Shown here: in pieces, positions 1 through 11,218 of the stretch
Layout: every line of letters begins with the position of its first letter
Numbering within the stretch: position 1 is the stretch's first letter
Source of the DNA: Rotaria socialis
Taxonomy: Eukaryota > Rotifera > Eurotatoria > Philodinida > Philodinidae
Direction: 5' to 3'
Assembly (NCBI GenBank): GCA_905331475.1
Contig: CAJNYU010000027.1
Coordinates: 496,001-560,000 of the forward strand
Length of the DNA stretch: 64,000 bases
Notes under the pieces: model-generated
The model's database searches: none
What the model was told of the DNA's origin: nothing
The model's input: only the letters and a program-made list of their open reading frames with translations
Made by a program: the position numbers and the translations under genes

Positions 1-893
1 ACGACCCAATGTATTTCTTGCTGCACAAAGACTCAAAAAGGTCGGTTATCCCTATTTAATGGATTGCTAATAAAACAGAGATATTATATCGGATTTCATT
101 AAATCAGAAAGTCAAGTGAAAGAAAAATATTGACGATCAAATTTAACTCTATGACATATGGATCTGAAAATTTACATAGGAATCAAGCTTTTGTTTGGAC
201 TTATGTCACATGATCATTATTTCTATTTCAGCGAAGTATTAATTATCGTCTTGGTATGGGTGCTAATCCCAATGTAAATCGTTCATATACAGCTTCGAAC
301 AAATCCCGTGTGTTTCAACGACTTAGTTTTGGTAATCGTCGACGTAATGACGCAGGTGCTAATCGATATTTATTCGGTGGACAAACTGGTATGGGTGTAC
401 GCCTTCGAGGGCAAGGTCGTATTCGTGGAAGTATGTGACCATTAGATTTTTTTTTTGCATGTTATAACCAATAATTTCGTTGGATTATTAGCAAGAACAT
501 TTCGTCCTCGAACACGTGGTTATTTAAATAATAATACAATTAGTCGATATGGTGGTTTTTCAAGACGTGGCAATATGAATAATCGTGGACGAGGAGGAGT
601 AGCAGGAAGAGGAGCAAACAGAGGTGGAGGACGACGCAATGGAAACAATAATAATTTTAATCGGTAAATATAGATTTTTTTGATTTCAATGAAGTTTAAC
701 TATTGATTAAATTAGACCAAATAATCGTGGCCGTTTTGGAAATAGTTCTAATCGTGGTGGACGTGGTCGAATGAATAATAACAACAACAACAACAATAAA
801 AATCTAACAAAAGAAAGTCTTGATACTGAACTTGATAAATATATGGCTCAAACAAAAATTGAAAATGATTCAATTGAAATGAATGCTATTTAA
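1..893 (+). CDS. CHTOP: CHTOP/FOP-like mRNA-export adaptor, 3' part
   Basis: The window opens inside this gene. Exons are 1-40, 232-430, 492-663 and 716-893, all with GT-AG introns that keep frame, giving about 195 visible residues. The first exon reads RPNVFLAAQRLKK and the next RSINYRLG, matching the vertebrate CHTOP segment around NRPSVQAALKLK and KQRLG. The middle is an RGG/RG- and Asn-rich low-complexity tract. The C-terminus LTKESLDTELDKYMAQTK matches the FoP-duplication motif of CHTOP and Aly/REF adaptors, though only one copy is present where human has two. CHTOP binds RNA through its methylated RGG tract and works with TREX in nuclear mRNA export and with PRMT1; this role is carried over from the family. 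The N-terminal exons lie outside the window. Confidence 0.88.
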
Positions 894-1423
894 TTATTTA
901 CATTATAATTAAACAAGAAGCAATCATTATCAACTTAGTGTATCTATTGTGTGTGCGTGCGTGTCTCTACCAACGGATGGATTCTTCGCTGTCTCTCTCT
1001 CTCTCTCTCTCTATCTGTCATTCTCTTTGTCTCTACTTCTTTTTTGTCTGTCTTTTTCTATTTGCCAACGTATTACGAGACAATATATATAAATACTCAT
1101 TTTTCATTGACATCGTCATCGCTATACCAACTAAAATGATGGTCCATATTTGTTTTGTTTCTCGTATTACTATTACTACGGTTAATAAAAATCAGCGTAT
1201 ATATGATAACTGCGAAAAAGATTAATAATTTTAAAGTTGATAGACGCAATTGGGATTTATTATTGATTGAGACAAGTTTCGGGTAAGATGATTTACATAT
1301 TTCGATGATTTAATCGATTTTATGTTTTTTGTATTATAGGCTATGATAATAATGAAGAGAGAATAAAGAATTCGATTGGTTTATATGTCATGATCAGTTT
1401 CAGATTTTAATATTTATTTAACT
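894..1423. other. Intergenic: CHTOP 3' flank to POFUT1 start
   Basis: This 530-base spacer holds a (TC)n microsatellite at about 992-1012 and T-rich sequence. The open frames here come from the simple repeat and show no recognisable protein. Confidence 0.6.
992..1012. repeat. (TC)n microsatellite
   Basis: About ten uninterrupted TC dinucleotides are visible, with a further pyrimidine-rich run downstream. Confidence 0.9.
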
Positions 1424-2977
1424 ATGATTCCGAAAATATTATTGTTATTATTTAATTTGATTATTTATTGCTTTGCACAGTATGAAGTTGATCCAAATGG
1501 TTATGTTATGTTTTGTCCTTGCATGGGTAAGCTGTGATCTTTCAGCTTTGAATTTACGATCGAGCTCAGAAATGCCATAGAGCGAATTATTTTTATTGAA
1601 TATTTTGTGTTAAGGTCGATTTGGTAATCAAGCAGAACAATTTCTTGGTGCTATTTCATTTACACGAACACTAAATCGAACACTTGTGCTTCCTCATTGG
1701 ATTGAATATCCACCACGAAGTTTTACTTCAGTAAAAGCTTTTCTTAATATTTATTAGTAAATCTATTTGGTGTTCTTTTTTATAGAAACAAGTTCCGTTT
1801 GATACATATTTTCAAGTTGAACCATTACAAGATTATTTGAAAGTTATTTTAATGAAAGATTTTATGATTCATATAGCTGATAGTATATGGCCAAAAGGAA
1901 AACGATATGGTATTTCGAAAACAAAAAAGATTGTTTTCTTCGAACTATTGGTATTTTTGTTTTTTAAGTATTCTGTTATGATGCTCAAGCAAAAGAAAAT
2001 AGTGATAAGCGAAGTTGCAATGCAAAAGATGGCAATCCATTTGGGCCATTTTGGTCACATTTTGATATTGATTTTGATGGTGATGTTTTTTATCGACCAC
2101 TTTTTTATGATATTTCGATTGCGGATCGTTGGAACGCAAAGTATTTTTGTTTTTAAAGCGCTAATCTTGTTAAGTTTGATGTCGATTATTCAATTTTAGA
2201 TTTCCATCCAGTGAATATCCTGTTCTTGCATTTAGTGGACCACCGGGAAGTTTCCCAGGAAAGTTTTAGTTTTTGTAAAATTTATTTTTTGAGTACGTGT
2301 TTTAATTTCTTCTTTAGCTGAAGAACGTAATATTCCAATAGCCAAATATTTCATTTATACGGAGTATATTCGAAAACAAGTAGACGAATTTTTAAGCAAA
2401 AATCAAATATCGCCAGATACATTATTGGCTCTACATATCAGAAATGGAATTGATTTTGTAAGTTTTTTCATACAATTTAAAATAATAGAAGAAACAATAA
2501 CTTCGGATTTGTTTTTAGGAACGTGCCTGTACCTATACAACTGAAAATTCGAATTTTTTTGCATCGGCTCAATGTCTTGGTCATAAGCTTGAAAAAGGGA
2601 TTAAATTAACAAATGAAATTTGTTATCCATCCGAAGATAATATTTTAATACAAACTGAAAACATGGTTGAAAGAATAAAACCAACTGTTGTATACGTTGC
2701 TGCTGATGGAAATCCTATGATTGATGAATTTCGAAAACTTCTTGGTAAAAAATACAATGTGAAAATAATCAAATATGAACGACCGGAAAATCAAAGTCTC
2801 GGCGAAGCAGCACATATCGATTTGTATATATTAAGTATAGCAGAACATGCCATCGTGAATTGCCCATCGACATTTTCAGCATTTGCTAAACGACAACGAG
2901 ATATACGCGAGAAATCAACTGATTTCTGGGGTATTGAGAATGACAAATTAACGAATGAACCGAAATCTGATCTTTAG
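1424..2977 (+). CDS. POFUT1: GDP-fucose protein O-fucosyltransferase 1
   Basis: Seven exons: 1424-1526, 1615-1730, 1786-1909, 1969-2140, 2200-about 2258, 2318-2457 and 2519-2977. Together they give about 390 residues (human 388). The start ATG opens a hydrophobic signal peptide ([18 protein letters not shown]). Family landmarks follow in order: [51 protein letters not shown] (the GDP-fucose-binding Arg segment), VYVAADGNP and the [15 protein letters not shown] region. The tail ends in KSDL, a KDEL-like ER-retention signal (human RDEF). The enzyme adds O-fucose to Ser/Thr of EGF repeats, including those of Notch, in the ER. One oddity is exon 5: the conserved SFP segment is followed by no in-phase GT. 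The junction is either a GT at 2250 that drops SFP or a non-canonical site near 2259; both keep frame. It converges on the minus-strand gene at 3304. Confidence 0.95.
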
Positions 2978-3303
2978 AACGATATTTTTTTGTTAACCTG
3001 TGATTTAGCTGTAACTTAGTGTGGGGATATTTCTTGAATACTCAAATATTCTACTTTGTGAAATCTCTTTTTATATTAATAAAATTATAGTAATATTTAA
3101 TTGGGGAAGAATGAATAGATGCCTTTTTTTCCTCGAATGTATAAGCGAAGTAATATTATCTCTCTCTCTTTGCATATCTACCACAAACGATTAACACGGC
3201 GTAGTGTATTACAGCAAAAAATAATTTTTTTTTTAATTTAAATTTATTTATTATAAACAATTCCGGTTATGTTCATTTCAAGTGCAACATTAATTTTTGT
3301 ATC
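2978..3303. other. Convergent intergenic spacer with AATAAA signals
   Basis: AT-rich 3' flank shared by POFUT1 (+) and the convergent minus-strand gene. An AATAAA hexamer lies near 3078, about 100 bases after the POFUT1 stop, and could serve as its polyadenylation signal. Nothing coding is seen. Confidence 0.55.
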
Positions 3304-4384
3304 TCATTCCTGAGATACATTAGAAACCGGTGCGGTATCACTGGTTGTCTCTGTTGGATAACTTAATGAAGATAATGTAGCAAGTGGTGCTAAGTGCTTT
3401 GATTTATAGCTCAGACGAGAATTCTTTTTCGGTTGAAAATGAATGCTACTACACGTTGGAAAACTTGTGATTGATGAATTTGATGGTGACCGAAATTTGG
3501 CATGTGTCATAGAACGATAATGACGAGGCGGAGCGTTGCGTGGAATACAATCATAGCCATTTAATTTTCCATATCCAGATGAATGCTTAGCTACAATTCG
3601 ACGATAATCATCATCACGATCATTCTAAAAAAAAGAATTCTGTTTAGATTTTGTTTGCAAACGATTTTCATTACCGTTTTTGATTGTTTCTTTACTTCAG
3701 AGGCTCTTTCACTGAGATCCATGTTTAGAGTTTTACGTACAACATCTAATACTAGTGATGATTGAAAAAAATCTTTCAAATTAGGATCTAGCAGTGGTTC
3801 ATAAGGTGGAATAACTGCATGATGTGCCGAACGAATTGAATCACTAACAAACGATACTTCACGAAGACGTAATTCAGATTCGGTTAAACTCGGCGCGTAA
3901 AAATCCGATGAACGCAATTTAACAGGATAGCCAAATTTAAGACTTAATAATTTCGATGGTGATCTCATTGTTCCTGTTGGAGTAACCTAATTTTATGTCA
4001 AAACTTGAAGAGGAAAATCAGTGGGGAGAACAAAATACATACGGATCTACTTCTTGTTCCTATGGCATCATTTTTCTCCGATAGTCTACTCTGCGTACGG
4101 CATGGTTGATTATATGAAGTCATCGATTTATCGTGAAGCTTTGGTGCTGTAAATCCATTTCCTTTAATACGTATTGAACTAGGCCTATTTGAATTTGTTT
4201 TCATCGGTGGTAAGCGCTTATTAGAGTTGGCAGTAAGATCCGATAAAAAAGATCGTCGTTGCTTTTGTTTTTTCTCTACATTTGTTACAATAGTGAGAAC
4301 TTGCCGATGATGAAATGCCGATCTTGAATCACTATGCAAGTTTTCCTTCGGATTGGGTGGATAATTAAGTGTTGCAATCTGCAT
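3304..4384 (-). CDS. Unrecognised Ser/Arg-rich protein, three exons
   Basis: Transcribed right to left with exons 4384-4043, 3986-3675 and 3624-3304. The introns are 56 and 50 bp, both GT-AG and both phase 0, giving about 324 residues. The N-terminal third is basic and Ser/Asn-rich. The middle carries a compact segment (FGYPVKLRSSDFYAPSLTES, then AVIPPYEPLLDPNLKDFF) that looks like a conserved short domain. The C-terminal part contains GYGKLNGYDCIPRNAPPRHY and then a Ser/Thr-rich tail. There is no signal peptide or membrane segment. The Pro/Tyr/Arg motifs recall small ciliary or microtubule-associated proteins, but I cannot assign a family. Consistent splice phases across three exons support a real gene. 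Confidence 0.7.
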
Positions 4385-5382
4385 TGAAGTATGTCTATGT
4401 CAGTCGTTATTTTGCGTGTGTGCGTGCGTTTTCTTTTCTCTGTTTTACTATCACACCCAAACTGCGTCAACAAAATGTCTGACTTATATGCTTGAAATCA
4501 ATTAACACGAACGGCTTATGATGCTATTTGTTTGAGGCAACAATCGTCAAGTTTATTTAAAGAAAAATATTGGTAAGGAATACTGTTTGTTCTATTTAAT
4601 CGTCGAAATGAATTACAAATGCATTTTCAGTTGAAACAATGTTGATTTTAATAATAGATCGAAACGAAAGAAGAGATGGTTTCACTCTTTATAAATTCTT
4701 TCTTTCTTTTTTTTGACACCCAACGCCAATTTATAATCGATTTATGCGCAAATTTTTAAATAAATTCACTTGTCATAAACCAGTGCAATGAGTTTACTAT
4801 CGAATCAGATAAATCATTCCGGCTGACTAATCACACAGCATAGAATAAATCGGATATAGACTGGCACATAGTGAGTTGCATAAGTGAAGGTTGTTGCTTG
4901 AATTTATGTGAAGGTTAATTTTTGTTTGTTTTTATTTTCTCTTCGAGATTCACGACAAGTATTATTTTCATAATAATGAAAAAGAAAGAAACATACTTGA
5001 TTGTCAATCTCGATGAATTATTTCATTGCAACAAGGAATAACTCGTTTTTTTGCGTAAGATTATTCGAACTTCTACGACTGTTAATTTATTGAAAGTCGT
5101 ATAAATATTCTTTTTATATGAAAATAAAACCTTGTTAGCACAGCCCCTTTGGGGCTAAAATGTGAAACTCACATATATCCCTTAGACGTACTAAAATAAT
5201 TCAAAATAGTTCGTCTGAAAAATCTACCTTGATTTCCAAAACCTATAATTAGGTCATTGTCTATTTGCTTATGTCTGTAATGGAATATTAATTGTTAGCT
5301 CTTATATTTAACAGTGGCAGAAACTAGTTTCTATGGCCTGTAATGGGCAAGCATCGCTTTTTTCGTGTAGTCTGTAATTAAA
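4385..5382. other. Intergenic; GGGGCT hairpin word shared with 18.7 kb
   Basis: No gene is seen. At about 5137-5178 a small hairpin (AGCCCC loop GGGGCT) followed by AAAATGTG recurs at 18727-18768, so this is a dispersed repeat. The rest is AT-rich unique-looking sequence. Confidence 0.5.
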
Positions 5383-6308
5383 AATAAATGCGAAAACCTC
5401 GGATTTAAATCCGAGTGTTATTTGTACTTCAAAAGGTGAAAAGATATATTCACTTTTTTTTTCTATAAGACATAGATCTCATCAAGATAATCCCTTGTCA
5501 CTAAATTGCAAGGAGAAAATACAGACGTGCTAAGTTAGCATGAACCACACTGTATGCGACCATATCCGGTGACCACTGACTCTACACTTAGAGTGATATA
5601 ATATCTTTAGAAATCACAGAAATTAAGTTCAGATTCGTGTTTAGCTTGGAAAATTGGGTAAGAAGAGTTATTTTTGAATGGATTTGCGCTTGTATCTAGC
5701 GGGATTACGATCGTAAGGAACCTCATGAATCTATAAGAGATATATGATAGATACAGGGATCAGTATTCTCCTAATAAATCACCTATATTAATAGCTATCG
5801 AGTTCGGGTTTTTATCTTTCGATAGTCCTTTTGACTAGCTACAAAAGCAGGCATTTGAGAAACCCCAAAACTACTGGTCATCTGAAATATATCTAGCCAA
5901 TTTGGTTTCTGGATGCAGTTTTTGTGCATTTTGAGACCCTTTTTAGGTGATATTTTGTTAGAAAGCTACGATTTGGTTCAAAACTAATATCAGATTAGGA
6001 ATCAGCGTTAAAAACTGAGTCGATTTATATGTGTTGTGAATAATTCTAAGAAACATATTTTTTTTGAAAAATCCCTGTACCCTCCCTCAGGGTTGGATTG
6101 GTCAATAATGACAATTTTTTCGATAACTCAACCATTTCTTGACGGATCCTTCTCATCTTCGAACTCGACTGAGACATTAATGAGGCTGAACTGTGTAGAA
6201 AATTTCATCATGATCTAACTCTTCTTTCGAGAATTATCGTGTAAACGGACGGCCGGACGGACACACTGATCGATTCTAGAGTGTTCTCACTTTTTTGAGT
6301 ACACAAAA
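5383..6308. mobile_element. Short TIR repeat, family copy 1 (GGACGGCCGGAC tail)
   Basis: Non-coding repeat whose two ends recur at 21032-21692. The 5' end has the palindrome CGGATTTAAATCCG followed by TATTTGTACTTCAAAAGG. The 3' end carries ATCTTCGAACTCGACTGAGA, a GGACGGCCGGACGGAC tract and a tail TTTTTTGAGTACACAAAAA. The reverse complement of the tail resembles the 5' segment, so the ends form imperfect inverted repeats. The middles of the two copies differ, as in internally deleted non-autonomous DNA elements. The 3' end abuts the PIP-kinase pseudogene. Superfamily unassigned; no clear target duplication was found. Confidence 0.6.
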
Positions 6309-7342
6309 AGGATGTCTACTGCGATCAATAATTTTTCTGTATGTTCGATCCATATGTTTGAAACTATCAAATGTTCGCGAGCAATAGAATCATGATTATA
6401 ATATAAATTCATATCGATATTTTCTCGAAGCATTTCTAATGGTTTTAAATATGAAATCGGGAAAGATGTCACATCAGTTTTAGCACTTGATGGCAATGGA
6501 GCATTTGAAACATATTTCGATGCCAAGTATTAGTGAAAAATCTGTTACATTGAGCTTTTTAAAACTTTTGTATCATTAGCTGTAATAGCCTTTAATTTTT
6601 GATAAATATTTGTTGGCTTACGTATATCAGCTGGGTATAAACCTTTTAAAATCTATGTCTTTTAATTGATAGAATTTTTAATGTTGGTGTAAATGCATTA
6701 ATCATAATAATAGCAACAAGTTCAATGGTTGATAGAACACCTTTTAAACGTATAGAATATAATCCAATGTAACGATTAAATAATGTTAAATGTTGTTTTA
6801 GCTGTAAATGATATCCGGATAAAATTTTCATTAATAAACGTGCTTCATATTCACGCAGAGGTTTTTTTTTGAAACAAATATCTCATCATACGCTTTATAC
6901 ATTAATGAGCCACTTTTATCTGGATTTGTAAAATCTTTTAAATGATGTTAAAAAAATCATTGACGAAATTGTTTATTTGATATATCAATATCTTCACGTA
7001 ATTGAGAAAAGACAGTTGGTGCTAATGAATCGATCTCATCATCGATTTCTGTACTTTGAATATTAGTATCTTCTTGAATTTTTAATTTATGATTATACGT
7101 GAATGAAATATACGATGTTGAGTACTAATGACAGCTGTTTCATTTTCTATGTATTCTTGAAGTTCTACTGTTATATCATCAAGTAAATCAATCACAGCTT
7201 GGCGTAGTGCTCGTTCAATAATTGAACTTTTTGAACTAGCATAACGTAATTCTAATGGAGATTTAACATGGGGTCCCAAATGAAAATCTAATCGATCCCA
7301 TAAATCAATAGTAGCTATACAAGCCTTCTGATATTTCATCAT
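6290..7342 (-). pseudogene. Phosphatidylinositol-phosphate kinase pseudogene
   Basis: Reading the minus strand, pieces in shifting frames resemble a PIPK catalytic domain. First comes SLAPTVFSQLREDIDISNKQFR, matching the family's YAP..F..LR segment. GSLMYKAYDEIF then matches the Gly-rich SGSLFY loop, EYEARLLMKILSGYHL the KTV..KEA..L..LLPGYY segment, and FNRYIGLYSIRLKG the FYGLY segment. Near 6560-6600 comes KVLKSS before an LGIE-like piece. Frame changes fall near an A-run at about 6870 and near 6560, and there are in-frame stops, so no single open frame covers the domain. The upstream 86-codon piece (7342-7082) stays open but I cannot place it in the family. The 5' exons and C-terminus are absent, and the repeat ending at 6308 sits at the 3' edge. 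Confidence 0.6.
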
Positions 7343-8583
7343 TGCTAGTTACCGTACTTTATTTTATGTAATATGAAAGTAATTAAATGCTCATTATGCT
7401 TCAATAAAATCGAATGGTAGAGATATTGCCAAGAAACGGTTATCAATAGTATATGTTTTTATCAGATGGATCTTCCAGACCTAAACAACGCTGACTAGTT
7501 TCAAAGTTGGATGAATTCAATAACAAATAATTCAGTTTTTTATTCTGAGTCGAATGATAAGTAGTTAGAATTAAACTTGAAATTTGATTATGTCATGTGA
7601 ATCCTCTGTTAGTTAGTTTCTTGAAAAGCCACAAATCCCTATTCTATGCATATATGAAACGCTAGCTGATTCGTCTTCTACACCGAACGTGCATCGAGAC
7701 TTTATTCGATAATACACGTATATACAATGCCTCTATCTTCTCAACTTCAAAGAACAAAAATAACGGAATTCATATCTGTTGTAGAAAAAGAATACTTGCT
7801 CATCTAAAGATAAATTAATCCTAAATCAAATTCAACCGACTGCTCAATATCCTCTTGTCCCTTTCAATCGATGTTTATTTCGTTCACGTTTGCATAAAAG
7901 TCTAAAGAAAAAAAGATTCATTGATCATAATAAGGCATGAATAATTTATGTAAATATATATACGTGAATAAAGACGTGGAAATCGGTTGAGCGCTTGAAC
8001 CAATGCCCGCATACTGCCAGTGTGAAAGCTCTGCGTTGATTGAACCGATCCACTGTTGAACTTAGCTTCGATAGTGTCGTTATCTGTAGCACCCTCTATT
8101 AGATCTTCGATTACGAATGGTTGGAGGGTTTCGCTGCTGTCTAGGGAGACGAAAGCATTTTGTGCGAAGAAATTTTAAGTACAAGCATCTTACTGCTGGT
8201 TCACAACTCATTATAATATCAGACACGCACTCTTTCAAAATGCACGTTATTGTTCAATTGAAGGAAGCACTACGTTGAATAGGTGAGTGACGTGATTTTG
8301 TCAGATAATTGTTCAAGTGTAGTTGACAAATAGTGTGTGCTGTTTCCATACCAATAGCTAGAGTTAGTGACGGTTTTGCTAGCTTGTTCAATATACTGTG
8401 CGTCGGAGTGCACTTATTTACACCGCAATTACCTGTTGATTGTAGCACTAGTGTATAGGACTGCCAAATTTCGATAGTGTTCTGGAGTGGCGGCGTTCTC
8501 TATATCAAGACTTTAGACAATATTTAAATTATATTCTGTAATATTCTCACTTACGGTATACGTGACTATGGCTAGAAGCTTAG
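7343..8583. other. Gene-poor stretch with short open fragments
   Basis: No gene can be supported. On the minus strand, 8170-7960 is open for about 70 codons (AQNAFVSLDSSETLQPFVIE), and 8448-8254 is open for 64 codons in another frame. These could be eroded exons or transposon remains; neither matches a family I recognise. Confidence 0.4.
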
Positions 8584-8915
8584 CTGCTAAATGCTTGACA
8601 TCCAGGTTCAAACCGTACGGCGGGAAACTGTTGGTTCCGGTGAAAATCCGGCAAAAACATGGAAGCAGCGTTCCGGGACCGGTTACGGCTACCGTTTCCG
8701 GCTTCTTCCCTGCTGATTCCTGCAACCGGATAAAATGTCAGGATCCCGTTGCCGTTTCCGGTAAGGTTCCTGAGAAGGGTTCCGACGCCTTTTCACGGGA
8801 GCAGGATCCCAACTATATTCCTTCCGTTTCCGATTCGGTTGCAACGTCCAGATCTGACCGTTTTATTTTCTTTCAGGCGGTTTAGTGCCGCAACCGGAAA
8901 CGATAGGATCTATTC
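8584..8915. repeat. TTCCGG-word degenerate array
   Basis: A locally GC-richer block in which TTCCGG, ACCGG and CCGTTTCC recur irregularly on both strands. It resembles the subterminal word arrays of hAT-type elements elsewhere in the window, but no clean inverted ends were found. The open frame across it (8562-8885) is judged to be a by-product of the repeat. Confidence 0.5.
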
Positions 8916-9666
8916 GAAAACATATTCCTGATAACTACATGACTTTAATACCTTACAATCAACAAATTGGATAGCTTTCTCAAAAGAATCTCTAGAATAC
9001 AATTGTATATTTAATGTTCAAATGCATGGAATATTAGGAAAAATTTACAATTTCATACAAGCATTGATAAAGATTTTGACTCTCTTCAAAACATTGGACT
9101 AAATTGGACATGATAGTCATTCTTAAAGCAGTTTTAAGGAGTACAGATTTAACAGCAATGTGAAAACAAGCAAACTGGATACAAAATGCCGCGTAAGAAT
9201 TTGCACAACTCACAACCCACTGCTGAAAGCAATAGTTGAGTAGAGACCACGATAAACTATTGAATTGTGTCTTCAAATTGGAAGATATTATTTAGCTGAG
9301 ATATTCCTTCGCGACAATTCACGATAACTAGGTAGACGAAAGCACTACTGAGCTGATTTAAATTAATTTAATTGTCAAGAGTTCAAAAAACATCTGATAA
9401 AAAACAAGCCGACGCCATAAAAAGCAATAAATTAAACGTCCATCTCTGGAAAGTCTAAAAACCGACAAAATACTCAAATATTATAATTTTAAAGGACTTC
9501 AAGCACACCTGCCACAGATACGAACGAAGGTGACAGACAGGCACTGGAGCAGAAAGACCATTCTATCTGAATCCAACCCAGTTAGATATGTCAAAAACGA
9601 GAGCGCTCAAAAACAAAATATTGAAATACTAAAATAGTCTTCAGACTGCATAGCAATCGACCTTCA
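8916..9666. other. Unassigned AT-rich spacer
   Basis: Contains an 80-codon minus-strand open stretch (9276-9034) without recognisable motifs. Nothing else is supported. Confidence 0.4.
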
Positions 9667-11218
9667 CCTATATATGAATGAATTGCAACTTTTTGGTACA
9701 ATTCACGCGAACAGATGAAAGTGAACCTATAGAGTTTTTGAGTAGTGCATTTTATCACAATCTATGCCAGTAGTACACAAAAAACATTTCCCAACACTTG
9801 ATCGATTATTAACGGAGATATGGCCCTTTCATAAATGTATGACTTTTTCTACTTGTGAGGGATTCCATGCCAAAACAACCACATTTTGAAAATTTAAAAT
9901 TTATATATAGTAGAAATTAGTACATGATCATAGATGGAATGGTCGATGTAGTTGTCACGAAAAATGCAAAATGTTTTTTAATCCACTGCAACCCTGGAGG
10001 GGAAGCGCAGCAATTTCGAAAAAAAAAATTTCATTTTTTATGGAGAACCATGTTGACGATTCTATCTGTGATCATGTCCTAATTCGTGCTAGGTACGAAT
10101 TTTTGAATAAAAATGGACGCTAGAGAATAGTGCGCTTTTTTATATTTATGCTGAATAAATTTTTTCCAAAGAACCGTCCATATCTTGAACATTTTCGCTT
10201 TTAAGGTCATCATCTTTTTCCCAAATGATACTTTATGATCGCTTCCCACTTAACTACGTCGAAAAAAAAATTTTGAATGAGCCGTACTGAAAATATTCGC
10301 GAAGAATTGTCATTCTACATTTCTCAGTATAATGTAAATTTCTCCAGAAAAAAAGATGGCTGAGGGCTGAAATTTTTATCACTAATAGACCTTGCCCCTT
10401 TGTATATTGAGTAAAAATTTAAGCTTAACCGCACGAATCGTTGGCGAGTTATAGAGCTCTGAAATTGTCATTTTACTCACTTTTTTCAGTATAATCTAAA
10501 TTTCCCCAGAAAAGAAGATGACTGAGGACTGAAATTTTTATCATTGATAGACCTTGTTAGTTTATATCTTGAGTAAAAATTTAAGTCTAATCGCACGAAT
10601 CGTTGAGGAGTTATAAAGCATTCAATTTTCAAATTGTCATTCTACAAAGTAAGTATAATGGCATTTTTTTCAGAAAGTCTTCTTATTCTTATCGATAAAC
10701 AAAGGTGACAACACAGATTTTTTTTCTTACCATTTTCTTACTCAAAGAGTTGTCTTGCCTTTCGTATAATCTCTGCGTCATCTGCTTTATCACTGGTCGA
10801 AGTGTAATCACGTTTGTGTCATTCTACACAAAAATACAAAGTGTCTGTCAAATAATGTGAACGTTGGACGAACAAGAGAATGACGTATAAAATTTAAATC
10901 CATAATATATTTCGATAGAGCATTGAACGCTGTACAAAATAGCCTATTTAAATGTTTTTTCTCTTGCTGTTCTATAGTCCAAAAATTCATTTTTCTTCTC
11001 ATGTGTCAGTAAAGACTAATATTTAGTTGTCCTGTTTTCCTTATAACTCAGCGACTGTATGAGTTAGAGAGCTGAAATTTTGTGTGCCAGCGGGACATAC
11101 TAGGATCAATAACTGATGAAAAAAACTATCAAAATCGGCTGAGAGGAAAAAACGTTATTAGACAAATACAGCTAAAACGCAAAATGTACCAGAAGGTTGC
11201 AATTCACTCATATATATG
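9667..11218. mobile_element. 1.55-kb element with ~36-bp terminal inverted repeats
   Basis: The left end (from about 9669) reads TATATATGAATGAATTGCAA and continues with CTTTTTGGTAC. The reverse complement of the right end (to 11218) reads TATATATGAGTGAATTGCAA and continues with CCTTCTGGTAC, so about 36 bp match with few changes. Inside, a tandem unit of about 165-170 bp is repeated (from about 10310 and 10470, with a partial third), marked by the words GTATAAT and GCACGAATCGTTG. A related GAGCTGAAATTTTG segment recurs near 11070. No transposase is recognised, so it is a non-autonomous DNA element of unassigned superfamily. A TA target site is possible, but the flanks are themselves TA repeats. 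Confidence 0.65.
10310..10650. repeat. Imperfect tandem duplication, ~168-bp unit
   Basis: Two adjacent copies share TCAGTATAAT, AAGATG, TGAGG-CTGAAATTTTTATCA, TGAGTAAAAATTTAAG and CGCACGAATCGTTG. A third copy starts and breaks off near 10650. Confidence 0.75.

Noticed and set aside
8562-8885. 107-codon open frame in the TTCCGG block
   Set aside because: It follows the repeated word and has no independent protein-like features; treated as a repeat by-product.
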